DNA from: DASQPR01 sp963836785
Lineage (GTDB): Bacteria; Actinomycetota; Actinomycetes; Mycobacteriales; Micromonosporaceae
Assembly: GCA_963836785.1 (NCBI GenBank)
Contig: CAWIKW010000005.1
Location: 62,001-126,000, forward strand
Direction of reading: 5' to 3'
DNA length: 64,000 nucleotides
The translations under genes and the position numbers were made by a program. How positions within the stretch are numbered: the first letter of the stretch is position 1; each line of letters begins with the position of its first letter. The notes beneath the pieces were generated by a model. That model did not search any database. It had not been told where the DNA came from and saw only the letters and a program-made list of their open reading frames with translations. Shown one piece after another: positions 17,108 through 25,062 of the stretch.

Positions 17108-17599
17108 ATGACCGAGCAGACGTTCGAGACCGCTCCGGCGGTCGGCACGACGAACAACGGTGCCGTTACGGTCACGCCGAACGGTTCGACCGGACCCAAC
17201 GGATCCAAGCCGACCTCGACGGCCGACCTCGTGAAGCTGGCCAGCGAACAGGTGTCGCAATTGGTGCGCGACGAAATTGCGCTGGCCAAGCTCGAGATGA
17301 CCACCAAAGCCAAGAAGCTGGGCCTGGGCGCCGGGCTATTCGGCGGCGCGGGGGTCATGGTGTTCTACGGCGTCGGGGCGGTCCTGGCCGGCCTTGCCCT
17401 CCTGCTGGCGCTGGTCTTGCCGGCGTGGGCGGCCGCGCTCATCGTCGCCGGTGGACTGTTCCTGATCGCCGCGATCGCGGCCCTCATCGGCCGCGGCGAA
17501 TTCAAACGTGCCGGCACACCCGTGCCCGAACAGGCGATCGGCAGCGTGAAGGCTGATGTCGACACCCTGAGCCACGCGGTCAAGGGCGGGAGGCAGTGA
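17108..17599 (+). CDS. phage holin family (PF07332-type) membrane protein
   Basis: 163 residues. After a 40-residue Thr/Asn/Gly-rich start comes an amphipathic helix (DLVKLASEQVSQLVRDEIAL and AKLEM), then two membrane helices (about 75-100 and 105-128) and a short tail. This architecture is the chromosomal actinobacterial 'phage holin superfamily' protein; it is not evidence of a prophage. Role in the envelope is unclear. GGAGGTGA precedes ATG 17108. The stop overlaps the next gene's start (TGATG), so the two are translationally coupled. Confidence 0.85.
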   Translation: MTEQTFETAPAVGTTNNGAVTVTPNGSTGPNGSKPTSTADLVKLASEQVSQLVRDEIALAKLEMTTKAKKLGLGAGLFGGAGVMVFYGVGAVLAGLALLLALVLPAWAAALIVAGGLFLIAAIAALIGRGEFKRAGTPVPEQAIGSVKADVDTLSHAVKGGRQ

Positions 17600-18036
17600 T
17601 GGCGGTGGACGAACAGATGAATGGCTCGGCGCCGGCCAACGCGGACGCTCTCCGCGCGGAAATCGCTGCGACTCGGGCACAGCTCGGCGAGACGGTGGAA
17701 GCGCTCGCCATGAAGACTGATGTGAAGGCGCGGACGAAGGACGCGATCGATCAGACGGTCACCGAGGCGAGAGATCGCGGTCAGCAGGCGGTCAGTCGCG
17801 GGCAGCGGGCGCTCGCGCATGGGTGGGATGCCGTTACCCGGCAACAGCAGGCGCTCGTCGGCAAGGTCGGCGAGACAGCCAGGAAACCGGCGGCCGTGTG
17901 GGCCGGTGCCGGCATCGGGGCCGCTCTGGGTGCCGGTTTCGCCGCCGTGATCTGGATGCGCGCGCGGAACCGTCCGACGCGGCAGATCCGCACGGTGTAC
18001 GCCTGGGAGACAGCCAGGATGCGCGGGCGTCGCTGA
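17599..18036 (+). CDS. DUF3618-domain protein
   Basis: 145 residues. The DUF3618 signature is the N-terminal helix ADALRAEIAATRAQLGETVE followed by ALAMKTDVKARTKD. One membrane helix (about 100-122: VWAGAGIGAALGAGFAAVIW) precedes a short basic tail. DUF3618 proteins commonly follow the holin-like gene in actinobacteria, as here, and the pair probably work together at the membrane (inference from conserved linkage). The ATG overlaps the upstream stop. Confidence 0.85.
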   Translation: MAVDEQMNGSAPANADALRAEIAATRAQLGETVEALAMKTDVKARTKDAIDQTVTEARDRGQQAVSRGQRALAHGWDAVTRQQQALVGKVGETARKPAAVWAGAGIGAALGAGFAAVIWMRARNRPTRQIRTVYAWETARMRGRR

Positions 18037-18073
18037 GCGTCGATCTGTCGCAGGGCCGTGCCAGACTTTTGGC

Positions 18074-18877
18074 GTGTACGTGGAACGGCCGGCTCGACTG
18101 CCCGGCGCGATCGTGTGGAGCCGGACCGTTCCGGCGGACGGCGGCCTCGCCCCGGTGCTCCCGGACGGATGCGTGGACCTGCTGTGGTCCGACGGTCAGC
18201 TGATGATCGCCGGTCCGGACACCGCGGCCCAAACCTCTGCCGACACCTCGCCCGCCCAACCCGGGGCCGTCTTTGCGGGCGTCCGATTCGCACCGGGCAC
18301 CGGGCCGTCGATCATCGGCGTCCGCGGAGATGAGATCCGCGACCGTCGCGTGCCCCTCGACAGCGTCGTCGGGACGGCTGTCTTTCGCAGGGCGACCGAT
18401 ATCGTGGCGCCGGCGGCGCATTCTCCGGCCGGTCGTCCCGCCTTGGAGGCCGCGCTCGAAAGCGTCGCCGCGGAATGGTTCCGCGTGGCCCCGTCACTCG
18501 ATCCGATGATGACCGGGATCGTGGCTCATCTGCGGGCCGGCGCAAGCGTCGCCGCCACCGCTGACGCGGTCGGCATCGGCCTGCGCTCCCTGCATCGTCG
18601 ATGTCTGCCGGCGCTGGGATACGGCCCCAAGACACTCGCCAAGATTTTCCGCCTGAATCGAGCGCTCGACCTGGCCCGCATCGGCACGCCACTGGCCACT
18701 GTCGCGGCGACGGCGGGATATGCGGACCAGGCCCATTTGTCGCGCGAGGTGAAGGCGCTGGCTGGCGTTCCGTTGCGGCGGCTGCTCAGCTCGGCGGCTC
18801 AGGCGGACGACTCACGACCCGGCAACGATGCGAAGAGTTCGACGCTGTTTCCGTCCGGGTCGACGATCATCGCGTAG
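18074..18877 (+). CDS. AraC family transcriptional regulator
   Basis: 267 residues. The N-terminal 140 residues resemble the DUF6597-type sensor found in AraC proteins (PDGCVDLLWSDGQLMIAGPDT and AGVRFAPG). The C-terminal AraC HTH pair spans about 150-245: VAATADAVGIGLRSLHRRC, then ALGYGPKTLAKIFRLNRAL and a second HTH in TVAATAGYADQAHLSREVKAL. The functional domain ends near 18790; the last 25-30 residues run antisense into the VOC gene and look like readthrough after loss of an earlier stop. GTG start; weak ribosome site. Inducer unknown. Confidence 0.87.
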   Translation: MYVERPARLPGAIVWSRTVPADGGLAPVLPDGCVDLLWSDGQLMIAGPDTAAQTSADTSPAQPGAVFAGVRFAPGTGPSIIGVRGDEIRDRRVPLDSVVGTAVFRRATDIVAPAAHSPAGRPALEAALESVAAEWFRVAPSLDPMMTGIVAHLRAGASVAATADAVGIGLRSLHRRCLPALGYGPKTLAKIFRLNRALDLARIGTPLATVAATAGYADQAHLSREVKALAGVPLRRLLSSAAQADDSRPGNDAKSSTLFPSGSTIIA

Positions 18878-19209
18878 CGCTGGCCCCAGAACGCATCCCA
18901 CGGCTCCTTGTGGCCCTTGCACCCGGCCGCGACGAGATCGGCGTACGAAGCATCAACGTCGGCCGGGCTGTCACACAGGAAGGCCAACGAGACGCGGTGA
19001 CCACCCTGCGGCGGCGTCCACTCGGGATCGATGGACTTGATCATGTCGGCCGCGTCCCAGGCCAACCGGAGTCCGCCGGCAAGGGTGACCTCCACATGGG
19101 GCTCGTTCTCGGCGCCCGGTGGGATGTCCAGGCCGAGTCGACGGTAGAACGCCAACGAGGTGGCCATGTCCGAGACGATCAGTCCGATGAGGTTGAAGGA
19201 AGGTGTCAT
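18799..19209 (-). CDS. VOC family protein (glyoxalase/bleomycin-resistance fold)
   Basis: 136 residues, one VOC module of two beta-alpha-beta-beta-beta units: LIGLIVSDMATSLAFYRRLGL at the start and YAMIVDPDGNSVELFASLP at the end, where the Glu of VELF is a typical metal ligand. Small VOC proteins include dioxygenase-like, lyase-like and drug-binding proteins; the substrate cannot be told. Its 3' end overlaps the convergent AraC gene by 79 bp. Possible regulation by that AraC protein is only inference. Confidence 0.85.
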   Translation of the reverse strand: MTPSFNLIGLIVSDMATSLAFYRRLGLDIPPGAENEPHVEVTLAGGLRLAWDAADMIKSIDPEWTPPQGGHRVSLAFLCDSPADVDASYADLVAAGCKGHKEPWDAFWGQRYAMIVDPDGNSVELFASLPGRESSA

Positions 19210-19324
19210 GGAGTTACCGTACGAGCGCGGCTCGCCCGGCGTCTTGAACGAATCGGACGCCGGACGCCGGACGCCGGCTGAGCGCGGGCATGCCTAGGGG
19301 GTGCGGCGGGGCGTCGAGACACAG

Positions 19325-20116
19325 CTAGGCGCGACAGAGGATCTCACCGTGCAGGATCGCGAGCCAGCCGTCATCTGCGCTCGCCCACGCGGTCCACGCC
19401 TCACTGATCCGCCGCAGGTCGCGGGCGGTCGCCTCGCCCCGATCGACCGCCTGGCGGGCAAAATCCGATTGAACAACACGATCCGCCCACATGCCGCCCC
19501 ACCATGCCCGGTCCTCCGGCGTCGCGAAGAGCCACGTGGTCGCCGAGGGCGTGACGTCGGTGAACCCGGCCGCGCGGGCCCAGGACAGCATGCGCCGTCC
19601 AGCGTCCGGCTCGCCGCCATTCTGCCTGGCGATGCGCCGGTAGAGGGCGAGCCATTCGTCCAGTTCGGGCAGCTGCGGGAACCATGTGAACGCGGCATAG
19701 TCGCTGTCGCGGGCGGCCACGACTCCGCCCGGGCGGCACACCCGCCGCATCTCGGCGAGCGCCTTGACCGGATCGGCGACGTGCTGGAGGACCTGGTGGG
19801 CGTGGACCACATCGAAGCTCGCGTCGGCAAACTCCATCGCGTGCACGTCTCCGACCACGTAGGACAGATCGGTCCGGCCCCGCCGTGTTGCCTCGGCGCG
19901 GGTGAGGGCGATCGCGCTCTCGGTCGCCTCGAGTGCGGTGACGTGGCCGGGCGACACCCGATCGGCCAGATCCACCGTGATCGTGCCCGGGCCGGATCCG
20001 ACATCGAGCAACGACGCGCCCGGTGCCAGGTGCGGCAGCAGGTACGCCGCCGAGTTCTCCGCCGTACGCCACCGATGCGAGCGAAGCACCGATTCGTGAT
20101 GCCCATGCGTGTACAT
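19325..20116 (-). CDS. class I SAM-dependent methyltransferase
   Basis: 263 residues. Motif I is LLDVGSGPGTITVDLA (residues about 38-53), motif II region ALEATESAIALTRAEA, post-I GDVHAMEFADASFDVV, and motif III HVADPVKALAEMRRVCRPGG, typical of the UbiE/methyltransf_11 type. I chose ATG 20116 (MYTHGHHESVLRSH) because homologues start close to this HHESV segment; the reading frame is open 50 codons further and would enter the Lrp gene. Substrate unknown; such genes act on small molecules. It follows the Lrp gene by 10 nt and is likely cotranscribed with it. Confidence 0.85.
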   Translation of the reverse strand: MYTHGHHESVLRSHRWRTAENSAAYLLPHLAPGASLLDVGSGPGTITVDLADRVSPGHVTALEATESAIALTRAEATRRGRTDLSYVVGDVHAMEFADASFDVVHAHQVLQHVADPVKALAEMRRVCRPGGVVAARDSDYAAFTWFPQLPELDEWLALYRRIARQNGGEPDAGRRMLSWARAAGFTDVTPSATTWLFATPEDRAWWGGMWADRVVQSDFARQAVDRGEATARDLRRISEAWTAWASADDGWLAILHGEILCRA

Positions 20117-20126
20117 GCGGATCAGT

Positions 20127-20693
20127 CTAGTGGCGGTGTCCCGCCTTGTGGACCTTAGGTCCCGCCAGGTGGGAGGCCGCTCCGCCTCGTACGTCACGAC
20201 CCGGGAGCGGTAGGGGCCGCGCAGGCACCGGCGTTGACACCACGATCGATGTCGTCGTCTGGCCATAGATCAGGAACTGGTCCAGCACGGTTTCGATCTG
20301 CGCAATGTCGGCCGCATGCACCTTGAGGAGCATGCAGTCCTCGCCGGTGATCCGGTGGCACTCGGTGACCTGCGGAATGCTCGCGGCCAGTTCCGCGATC
20401 TTCGTGAGCTGGCCGAGCGTCGGGCGGATGCGGACGTACGCCGAGACCGGTAGGCCGAGTGCCCGCGGGTCGACGACCATCCGATAGCCGGCGATCACGC
20501 CCGCCTCTTCGAGCCGCCGTACGCGTTCGGTGACGGCGGGCGACGACATCCCGACCCGGCGGCCGAGGGCGGACATCGACAATCGCGGGTCAGCCTGTAA
20601 CTCCGCCAGAAGCGCGACGTTGACGTCGTCAAGCAGTGGTTCGGAGGAGCCATTGATGGTGTTGGCGCGGATCGGCGAGGAATATTGAGGCAT
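20127..20693 (-). CDS. Lrp/AsnC family transcriptional regulator
   Basis: 188 residues. The AsnC HTH lies at about 20-65 (LDDVNVALLAELQADPRLSM then SALGRRVGMSSPAVTERVRRLEEAGVI) and the RAM/AsnC ligand domain at about 75-150 (YVRIRPTLGQLTKIAELAAS, VTECHRITGEDCMLLKVHA). The last 30 residues are a basic tail beyond the usual end. Lrp-type proteins sense amino acids. It is divergent from an EamA exporter, a common pairing in which the regulator controls amino-acid export (inference). Confidence 0.9.
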   Translation of the reverse strand: MPQYSSPIRANTINGSSEPLLDDVNVALLAELQADPRLSMSALGRRVGMSSPAVTERVRRLEEAGVIAGYRMVVDPRALGLPVSAYVRIRPTLGQLTKIAELAASIPQVTECHRITGEDCMLLKVHAADIAQIETVLDQFLIYGQTTTSIVVSTPVPARPLPLPGRDVRGGAASHLAGPKVHKAGHRH

Positions 20694-20756
20694 CTACCGC
20701 CTCCTGCGATGAATTTGCTATTCAGATTCGAGCGGTCGCCTTCGAGGATATCGAGC

Positions 20757-21920
20757 GTGAGTCTGCTTCGAAGTGCGGGTCCGTGGGCCGCATCGAGTCG
20801 GCGATTGGGTCACCGGGTGTTGGCGTTGCCGCCGGTGTCGTACTTCGGGATCAGCGCGGTGTTTCATTACCTCGGACCGTCGCTTGCCGTGTTGTTGTTC
20901 GCTCGTGTTCCGGTGCTCGGGGTGGCGTGGCTGCGTATCGCCAGCGCCGCGGTGGTTTTCGCGCTCTGGCGCCGGCCGTGGCGGGTGTTCGCGTCGGCCA
21001 CGGCGCGGGAACGCGTGGTCCTCGTCGGGCTGGGCACCGTGCTCGCCGTGATGAACGCGTTGTTCTATCTCGCGATCGCACGGCTGCCCTTGTCCACCGT
21101 CGGTGCCATCGAGTTTCTCGGCGTTATCGCGCTCGCCGCGGCGGGCGCACGGACGCGGCGGAACGTCGGTGCCGTTGCACTCGCCGTCGCCGGCGTGGCC
21201 GTCCTGACCGAAGTCCGTCTCGGCGGCGAGCCGCTCGGCTTCGTATATGCCTTCGGCAACTGCGCGGGATTCATGCTCTACGTCGTCCTCGGCCACCGCG
21301 TTGCCAACACGAGGGCTGCCAACACGAGGGCTGCCAACACGAGGGTTGCCAGTACGGGGGTTGCCGGCGCAGGTGTTGCCCAGGCCGGGCCACTGGACGG
21401 CATCGATCGCCTCGGCGCCGCAATGCTGATCGCGATCGTGGTGTCGACGCCGATCGGACTGTCCGACGCCGGGGCCGCCTTCCGGCATCCGTGGTGGCTC
21501 GTGTGGGGCATCGGCGTGGGCGTGTGCTCGTCGGTCATCCCGTACGTCACCGACCAGTTGGCCATGGCGCGACTCAGCCGTGCCACCTTCGCGTTGATGC
21601 TGTCGTTGCTACCCGCCGCCGCGACGCTGATCGGGCTGGCCGTACTCGGTCAGGTGCCGACCGGTCGCGACGTCGTCGGAGTCGGGCTGGTGATCGCCGG
21701 ACTCCTTGTCCACCGGGAGGTCGATCGTGACGTCGGTCGGGCAAGGAACCGTTACCGCTGCTCAAAGAACTCCCAAGCGATGTTGTCCGGGTCGCGGAAG
21801 CACACGACGCCCGGGCCGAGTGCGTCGGACTGTATGCCCCGTGTTTCCACGGCCGCGGCCCGAAGCGCATCAACGAGACGCTCCAACTCAGCGCGCGACC
21901 GCACGCCGAGCGACACATGA
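20757..21920 (+). CDS. EamA/DMT family exporter with antisense C-terminal tail
   Basis: 387 residues from GTG 20757, which has GAGGA at good spacing; ATG 20709 is an alternative. Ten predicted helices in two EamA repeats: PPVSYFGISAVFHYLGPSLAVLLFARVP and, after a linker, SVIPYVTDQLAMARLSRATFALMLSLLPA. It resembles the RhtA branch that exports threonine/homoserine-type compounds. The linker (about residues 182-211) holds six 15-bp repeats. The transporter core ends near 21740. The final 60 residues are Ser/Arg-rich, antisense to the VOC gene and probably not conserved, so an original stop seems to have been lost. Confidence 0.83.
   Translation: MSLLRSAGPWAASSRRLGHRVLALPPVSYFGISAVFHYLGPSLAVLLFARVPVLGVAWLRIASAAVVFALWRRPWRVFASATARERVVLVGLGTVLAVMNALFYLAIARLPLSTVGAIEFLGVIALAAAGARTRRNVGAVALAVAGVAVLTEVRLGGEPLGFVYAFGNCAGFMLYVVLGHRVANTRAANTRAANTRVASTGVAGAGVAQAGPLDGIDRLGAAMLIAIVVSTPIGLSDAGAAFRHPWWLVWGIGVGVCSSVIPYVTDQLAMARLSRATFALMLSLLPAAATLIGLAVLGQVPTGRDVVGVGLVIAGLLVHREVDRDVGRARNRYRCSKNSQAMLSGSRKHTTPGPSASDCMPRVSTAAARSASTRRSNSARDRTPSDT
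21300..21389 (+). repeat. 6 x 15-bp in-frame tandem repeat inside the EamA gene
   Basis: Six units of the type G(C/T)TGCCAACACGAGG, the first three nearly identical and the last three drifting. Encodes VANTR-AANTR-AANTR-VASTG-type pentapeptides in the loop between the two EamA halves. Confidence 0.92.
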
Positions 21921-22144
21921 TCGAGTCCGATTCGTGCCTCACTAAAGCGGTCGCCCTCCGGTGTCTCCGGCAGGGGTGGCACAAGCACCAATCGTGTGTA
22001 GGGACCGAGCCGGAACCGCAACTTCTCTCCGGGGAAGTCCTGATCAGCGACGAAACCGAGCACGCCGGCGTAGAAGGCCCGCGACCTCTCGAGATCGGTC
22101 ACATTGAGCGTGAGGTGGTGTATGCCGTCAACCTCGAAACCCAT
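21752..22144 (-). CDS. VOC family protein
   Basis: 130 residues. Both VOC half-repeats are clear: GIHHLTLNVTDLERSRAFYAGVLGF and, in the second half, GLDHVSLGVRSRAELERLV with the closing VVCFRDPDNIAWEFF. HxxxN...E placement fits a metal-binding VOC member such as a lyase or dioxygenase-like protein. ATG 22144 gives the canonical N-terminus (MGFEVDGIHHLTLN). Its 3' end overlaps the EamA gene by 169 bp. Function cannot be narrowed further. Confidence 0.86.
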   Translation of the reverse strand: MGFEVDGIHHLTLNVTDLERSRAFYAGVLGFVADQDFPGEKLRFRLGPYTRLVLVPPLPETPEGDRFSEARIGLDHVSLGVRSRAELERLVDALRAAAVETRGIQSDALGPGVVCFRDPDNIAWEFFEQR

Positions 22145-22224
22145 GAGCGACGATCGTAGTACGGCTCGTGCCACCACGGTTCGCGGTGCGTGCTCCGCAA
22201 AGACGACCCGACGGTACGGCCGGA

Positions 22225-22704
22225 TCAGGCGGATTCGTCGTCGGACAAGTCGACGCGGTCGCCGTCGAGACCGATAGCGAAGCGGGCCGTCGTGCCGTCG
22301 GGTCCCGACTCGATCGCGAACTCGTCGACGAGTTCGCGGCTGATCCACAGACCGCGTCCACCCGGTGCCGTTGGCGCCGGGCGTTCGGTGCCGGCCGTCA
22401 TGTCGGCGAGGCCACGCCCGGAGTCGGTGACCTCGCACCGCAGTCGCCCACCCGCCGCCCAGAGGCGAAGCCGGCCACCGCCGCCACCATGCCGCACGGC
22501 ATTCGTCGCCAGCTCACTCGCCACGATCAGGACTCGCTGGACGACCTGTGTCGAAGCGCCAAGATGCCCGGCGTGCGCGGCAACACTCGAGCGCAGCGCA
22601 TAAAGTCCGTCCGAGTCGAACGGGAGATCCAACGAGACCTCCTCTGCCGGGACGGATCGCTGCGGCCGCGCGTTGGCCAGGTCAGGCGACTCAGGCGTGA
22701 CCAT
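22225..22704 (-). CDS. anti-sigma regulatory factor, HATPase_c domain
   Basis: 159 residues. An RsbW-like GHKL kinase fold: VLIVASELATNAVRHGGGGGRL is the N-box, EVTDSGRGL the G1 box, and PGGRGLWISRELVDEF the G2 box. Such proteins bind a sigma factor or phosphorylate an STAS antagonist. Its start overlaps the end of the MEDS-STAS gene by 14 bp, so both are made together and are very likely partners. No sigma factor gene is adjacent. The target is unknown, probably a SigB/SigF-type stress sigma. Confidence 0.87.
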   Translation of the reverse strand: MVTPESPDLANARPQRSVPAEEVSLDLPFDSDGLYALRSSVAAHAGHLGASTQVVQRVLIVASELATNAVRHGGGGGRLRLWAAGGRLRCEVTDSGRGLADMTAGTERPAPTAPGGRGLWISRELVDEFAIESGPDGTTARFAIGLDGDRVDLSDDESA

Positions 22705-23563
22705 GGGCCAGCGTTACCCGTATCTGAGGTGCGCTATTCGCGCCAACCAGGTCCAAAACGGTCCTCACGACGCCCCGACAGGTGATGATCATGCGGCGCG
22801 AAGGCGGAAGTCTCCGCGCGGCACGAACGATCAGCGAGGCACAGGCCGCGTCGATGTACGCCAAGTCCCGCAAGTTGAGGTGCATGGTCCGATCCAGCCG
22901 CAGCGACTCGCCGAGAGCGTGCTCGAATTCCTGCTGCTGACGGTAGTCGAGTTCGCCGGCAACCCGTACGCCGGTCGGGCTGTACTGGCGGCATATCCGC
23001 AGCAGGGGGCTGTCGTAGTACACCTGTGCGGCGACGGCTTTCGGATGCGACTCGGCCGCGAAGGCGAGCGTCACGGCGTCGAAACGGTCTCGGTCGTATT
23101 GGCAGATGAGGCAGAGGCGACCGTCGACGAACAGATGGGCCGCGGCGCTCTCGAACTCGACAAGCTGGTCACCGGCCGCCAACGGTTGGGTCGCCCAGCA
23201 CATGTCCGCCGCGATCCGTACGCCCGGGTAGCCGTCCCTGGCCGCCCGGTCGACCTCGTGTGTCAGCGCCGAGATCATCTCGGTGGCGCTCGCGCTTCCG
23301 CTGTCGAGCAGCGACGAATGGATGGTTGCGATGGTGAGCTGACCGCGGCGGATCGCCGCACCGTGGCGCACCGAACGCTCGGCGAGCGCCCGAGCCAGGT
23401 CATCCGGCGCGATCGAGTCGGTCCAGCAGACGACGCGATGGCCGGAGCGCAACCCGGTCCGCACGAACGAAGCCACCAGATCGATCCGCTCCTCCGCGTC
23501 GGAGAAGGTCAGGCAGGCATGATCACCGCCCGCGAGTCGGCCCACCATTGCTACATCCGCCAC
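22691..23563 (-). CDS. MEDS-domain sensor fused to STAS (anti-sigma antagonist)
   Basis: 290 residues. Residues about 5-190 form a MEDS (methanogen/methylotroph DcmR sensory) domain: GDHACLTFSDAEERIDLVAS at the start, GHRVVCWTDSI, and later YPGVRIAADMCWA and LICQYDRDRF. Residues about 195-285 are a STAS domain (LRICRQYSPTGVRVAGELDY, then LNLRDLAYIDAACASLIVRAA, where the Ser is the probable phosphorylation site). The MEDS part likely binds a small ligand or redox signal and modulates the STAS switch. Cotranscribed with the anti-sigma factor. Confidence 0.88.
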   Translation of the reverse strand: MADVAMVGRLAGGDHACLTFSDAEERIDLVASFVRTGLRSGHRVVCWTDSIAPDDLARALAERSVRHGAAIRRGQLTIATIHSSLLDSGSASATEMISALTHEVDRAARDGYPGVRIAADMCWATQPLAAGDQLVEFESAAAHLFVDGRLCLICQYDRDRFDAVTLAFAAESHPKAVAAQVYYDSPLLRICRQYSPTGVRVAGELDYRQQQEFEHALGESLRLDRTMHLNLRDLAYIDAACASLIVRAARRLPPSRRMIITCRGVVRTVLDLVGANSAPQIRVTLAHGHA

Positions 23564-23732
23564 ATCAACCTCCCGATCGGAACAGCCGAACCGTTGCCGT
23601 CACGGCGAGAGGCGAACGAATCCTGGCGTGCATCTCTCGCGTATCTTGCCGCCAACGGCGATGAGCGGGGATACCCGGTCGGCTCGGTCGGCATTCGCCC
23701 TGGTCTGCATGCTTTACGTGGGAATCGACACG

Positions 23733-24758
23733 TCACTGGGTCGCGACGGACACCGGGCCGGTCGACCCGCGGACCACGAGCTCAGGTTCGAACAACAGCT
23801 CCTCGGCCGTCACGGCCGCACCTTCGATCTGGCTCACCAGCAGGGTGACCGCGGCGCGTCCCAGCGCTTCGATCGGCTGCCGTACGGTCGTCAGCGGCGG
23901 CTCGGTGCAGTTCATGAACGCCGAGTCGTCGAACCCGATCACCGACACGTGGTCCGGCACTCGCAGCCCGGCCCGACGCGCGGCCCGGATCGCGCCGAGC
24001 GCCAGTGGATCGCTGCCGCAGATGATGCCGGTCGCCCCTTGCCGCAGCAATCGGGCCGCGGCGGCGTGGCCACCCTCGAGCGCGAAGAGCGAATGTTCGA
24101 CCAGCCCGGCCCGGTCACGGCCGGCGTGTTCGGCCAGCGTGGCGAACGCCGCCAGTTTGCGCCGCGAGGGCATGTGATCGGCCGGGCCGACGATCATGCC
24201 GATGCGCTCGTGTCCCAACGACGCCAGGTGGTTGTACGCCTGCTCGACGGCGACCGCGTCGTCGGTCGATACCCGGGGATAGCCGAGATGCTCGACGGCG
24301 GCGTTGAACAGCACCACCGGCAATCCACGTTCGCGCAATCGTTCGTAATGCTCATGCGGGGCGTCGGCCTCGCCGTACTGGCCGCCGGCGAAGACGACAC
24401 CGGAGACATGCTGGTCGAGCAGCATATTGACGTAGTCGGCCTCGGACAGCCCGCCGGCCGTCCGGGTGCACAACACCGGCGTGAACCCGCGCTGCGCAAG
24501 CGCACCGCCGACAACCTCGGCCACCGCCGGAAAGATCGGGTTCTGCAGTTCCGGTAGGACAAGCCCGATCAGTCGCGCGCGATCTCCGCGCAACTGTGTC
24601 GGCCGCTCGTATCCGAGCACGTCAAGGGCGGTGAGGACGACCTCACGGGTGGCGTCGGAGACGCCCGGCTTGCCATTGAGGACCCGGCTGACGGTGGCCT
24701 CGCTGACTCCAACCTTCTGGGCAACTTCGGCAAGTCGACGGGTAGATGTGCGGGTCAT
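23733..24758 (-). CDS. LacI family repressor of the alpha-glucoside operon
   Basis: 341 residues. LacI HTH and hinge: RRLAEVAQKVGVSEATVSRVL then NGKPGVSDATREVVLTALDVLGYERP. The periplasmic-binding-like effector domain runs from about 62 (LIGLVLPELQNPIFPAVAEV) to the end, with GHERIGMIVGP and VSVIGFDDSAF typical of sugar-responding members. ATG 24758 gives the family N-terminus. It is divergent from the sugar ABC operon, and a perfect 12-bp palindrome lies 25 nt upstream of its start. The likely inducer is an alpha-glucoside such as maltose or trehalose (inference from the operon). Confidence 0.92.
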   Translation of the reverse strand: MTRTSTRRLAEVAQKVGVSEATVSRVLNGKPGVSDATREVVLTALDVLGYERPTQLRGDRARLIGLVLPELQNPIFPAVAEVVGGALAQRGFTPVLCTRTAGGLSEADYVNMLLDQHVSGVVFAGGQYGEADAPHEHYERLRERGLPVVLFNAAVEHLGYPRVSTDDAVAVEQAYNHLASLGHERIGMIVGPADHMPSRRKLAAFATLAEHAGRDRAGLVEHSLFALEGGHAAAARLLRQGATGIICGSDPLALGAIRAARRAGLRVPDHVSVIGFDDSAFMNCTEPPLTTVRQPIEALGRAAVTLLVSQIEGAAVTAEELLFEPELVVRGSTGPVSVATQ

Positions 24759-25062
24759 CTCGCAAGGATAGGACACCGCGGAGCAAGCGCTTGCGCTGAG
24801 CTGTTGGTCAGCCGGCAATTCTTAGCGTCGAAAAGGGCCTGGTAGAGCGCCCGTCGTACGACTTCATCGTAATCAAGTCGTGTCTTTGCAAAACTCCATC
24901 GATACCTTGCGGAAACGATGACGGCGTCGTTAGAGTGACTCCACTCACGTCCGGCCCCTGTTGACGGACGTAGATCACATCGAGGTTTCGCATCGGTTAA
25001 ATCGTCGCCCGCGGTGACAGCCATCGCGCGCAGCAGCTCCCGCTCGGGAAAGGATGGACGAA
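24759..25062. other. 304-nt divergent promoter region of the glucoside operon
   Basis: Contains the LacI palindrome at 24783-24794 and a second imperfect inverted pair, CGACTT...AAGTCG, near 24858-24885 with a 10-bp spacer. The stretch 24860-24915 is AT-richer and should hold the -35/-10 elements of the operon; I cannot fix them with confidence. No gene. Confidence 0.55.
24783..24794. promoter_or_regulatory. LacI-family operator GCAAGCGCTTGC
   Basis: Perfect 12-bp palindrome with the central CG step typical of LacI-family operators (GCAAGC|GCTTGC). It lies between the divergent LacI gene and the ABC operon, close to the LacI start, so it probably serves autoregulation and operon control. Confidence 0.75.

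Noticed and set aside
17108..17599. Prophage indicated by a phage-holin-family gene
   Set aside because: The protein is the chromosomal actinobacterial holin-like type coupled to DUF3618; no capsid, tail, integrase or attachment site is nearby.
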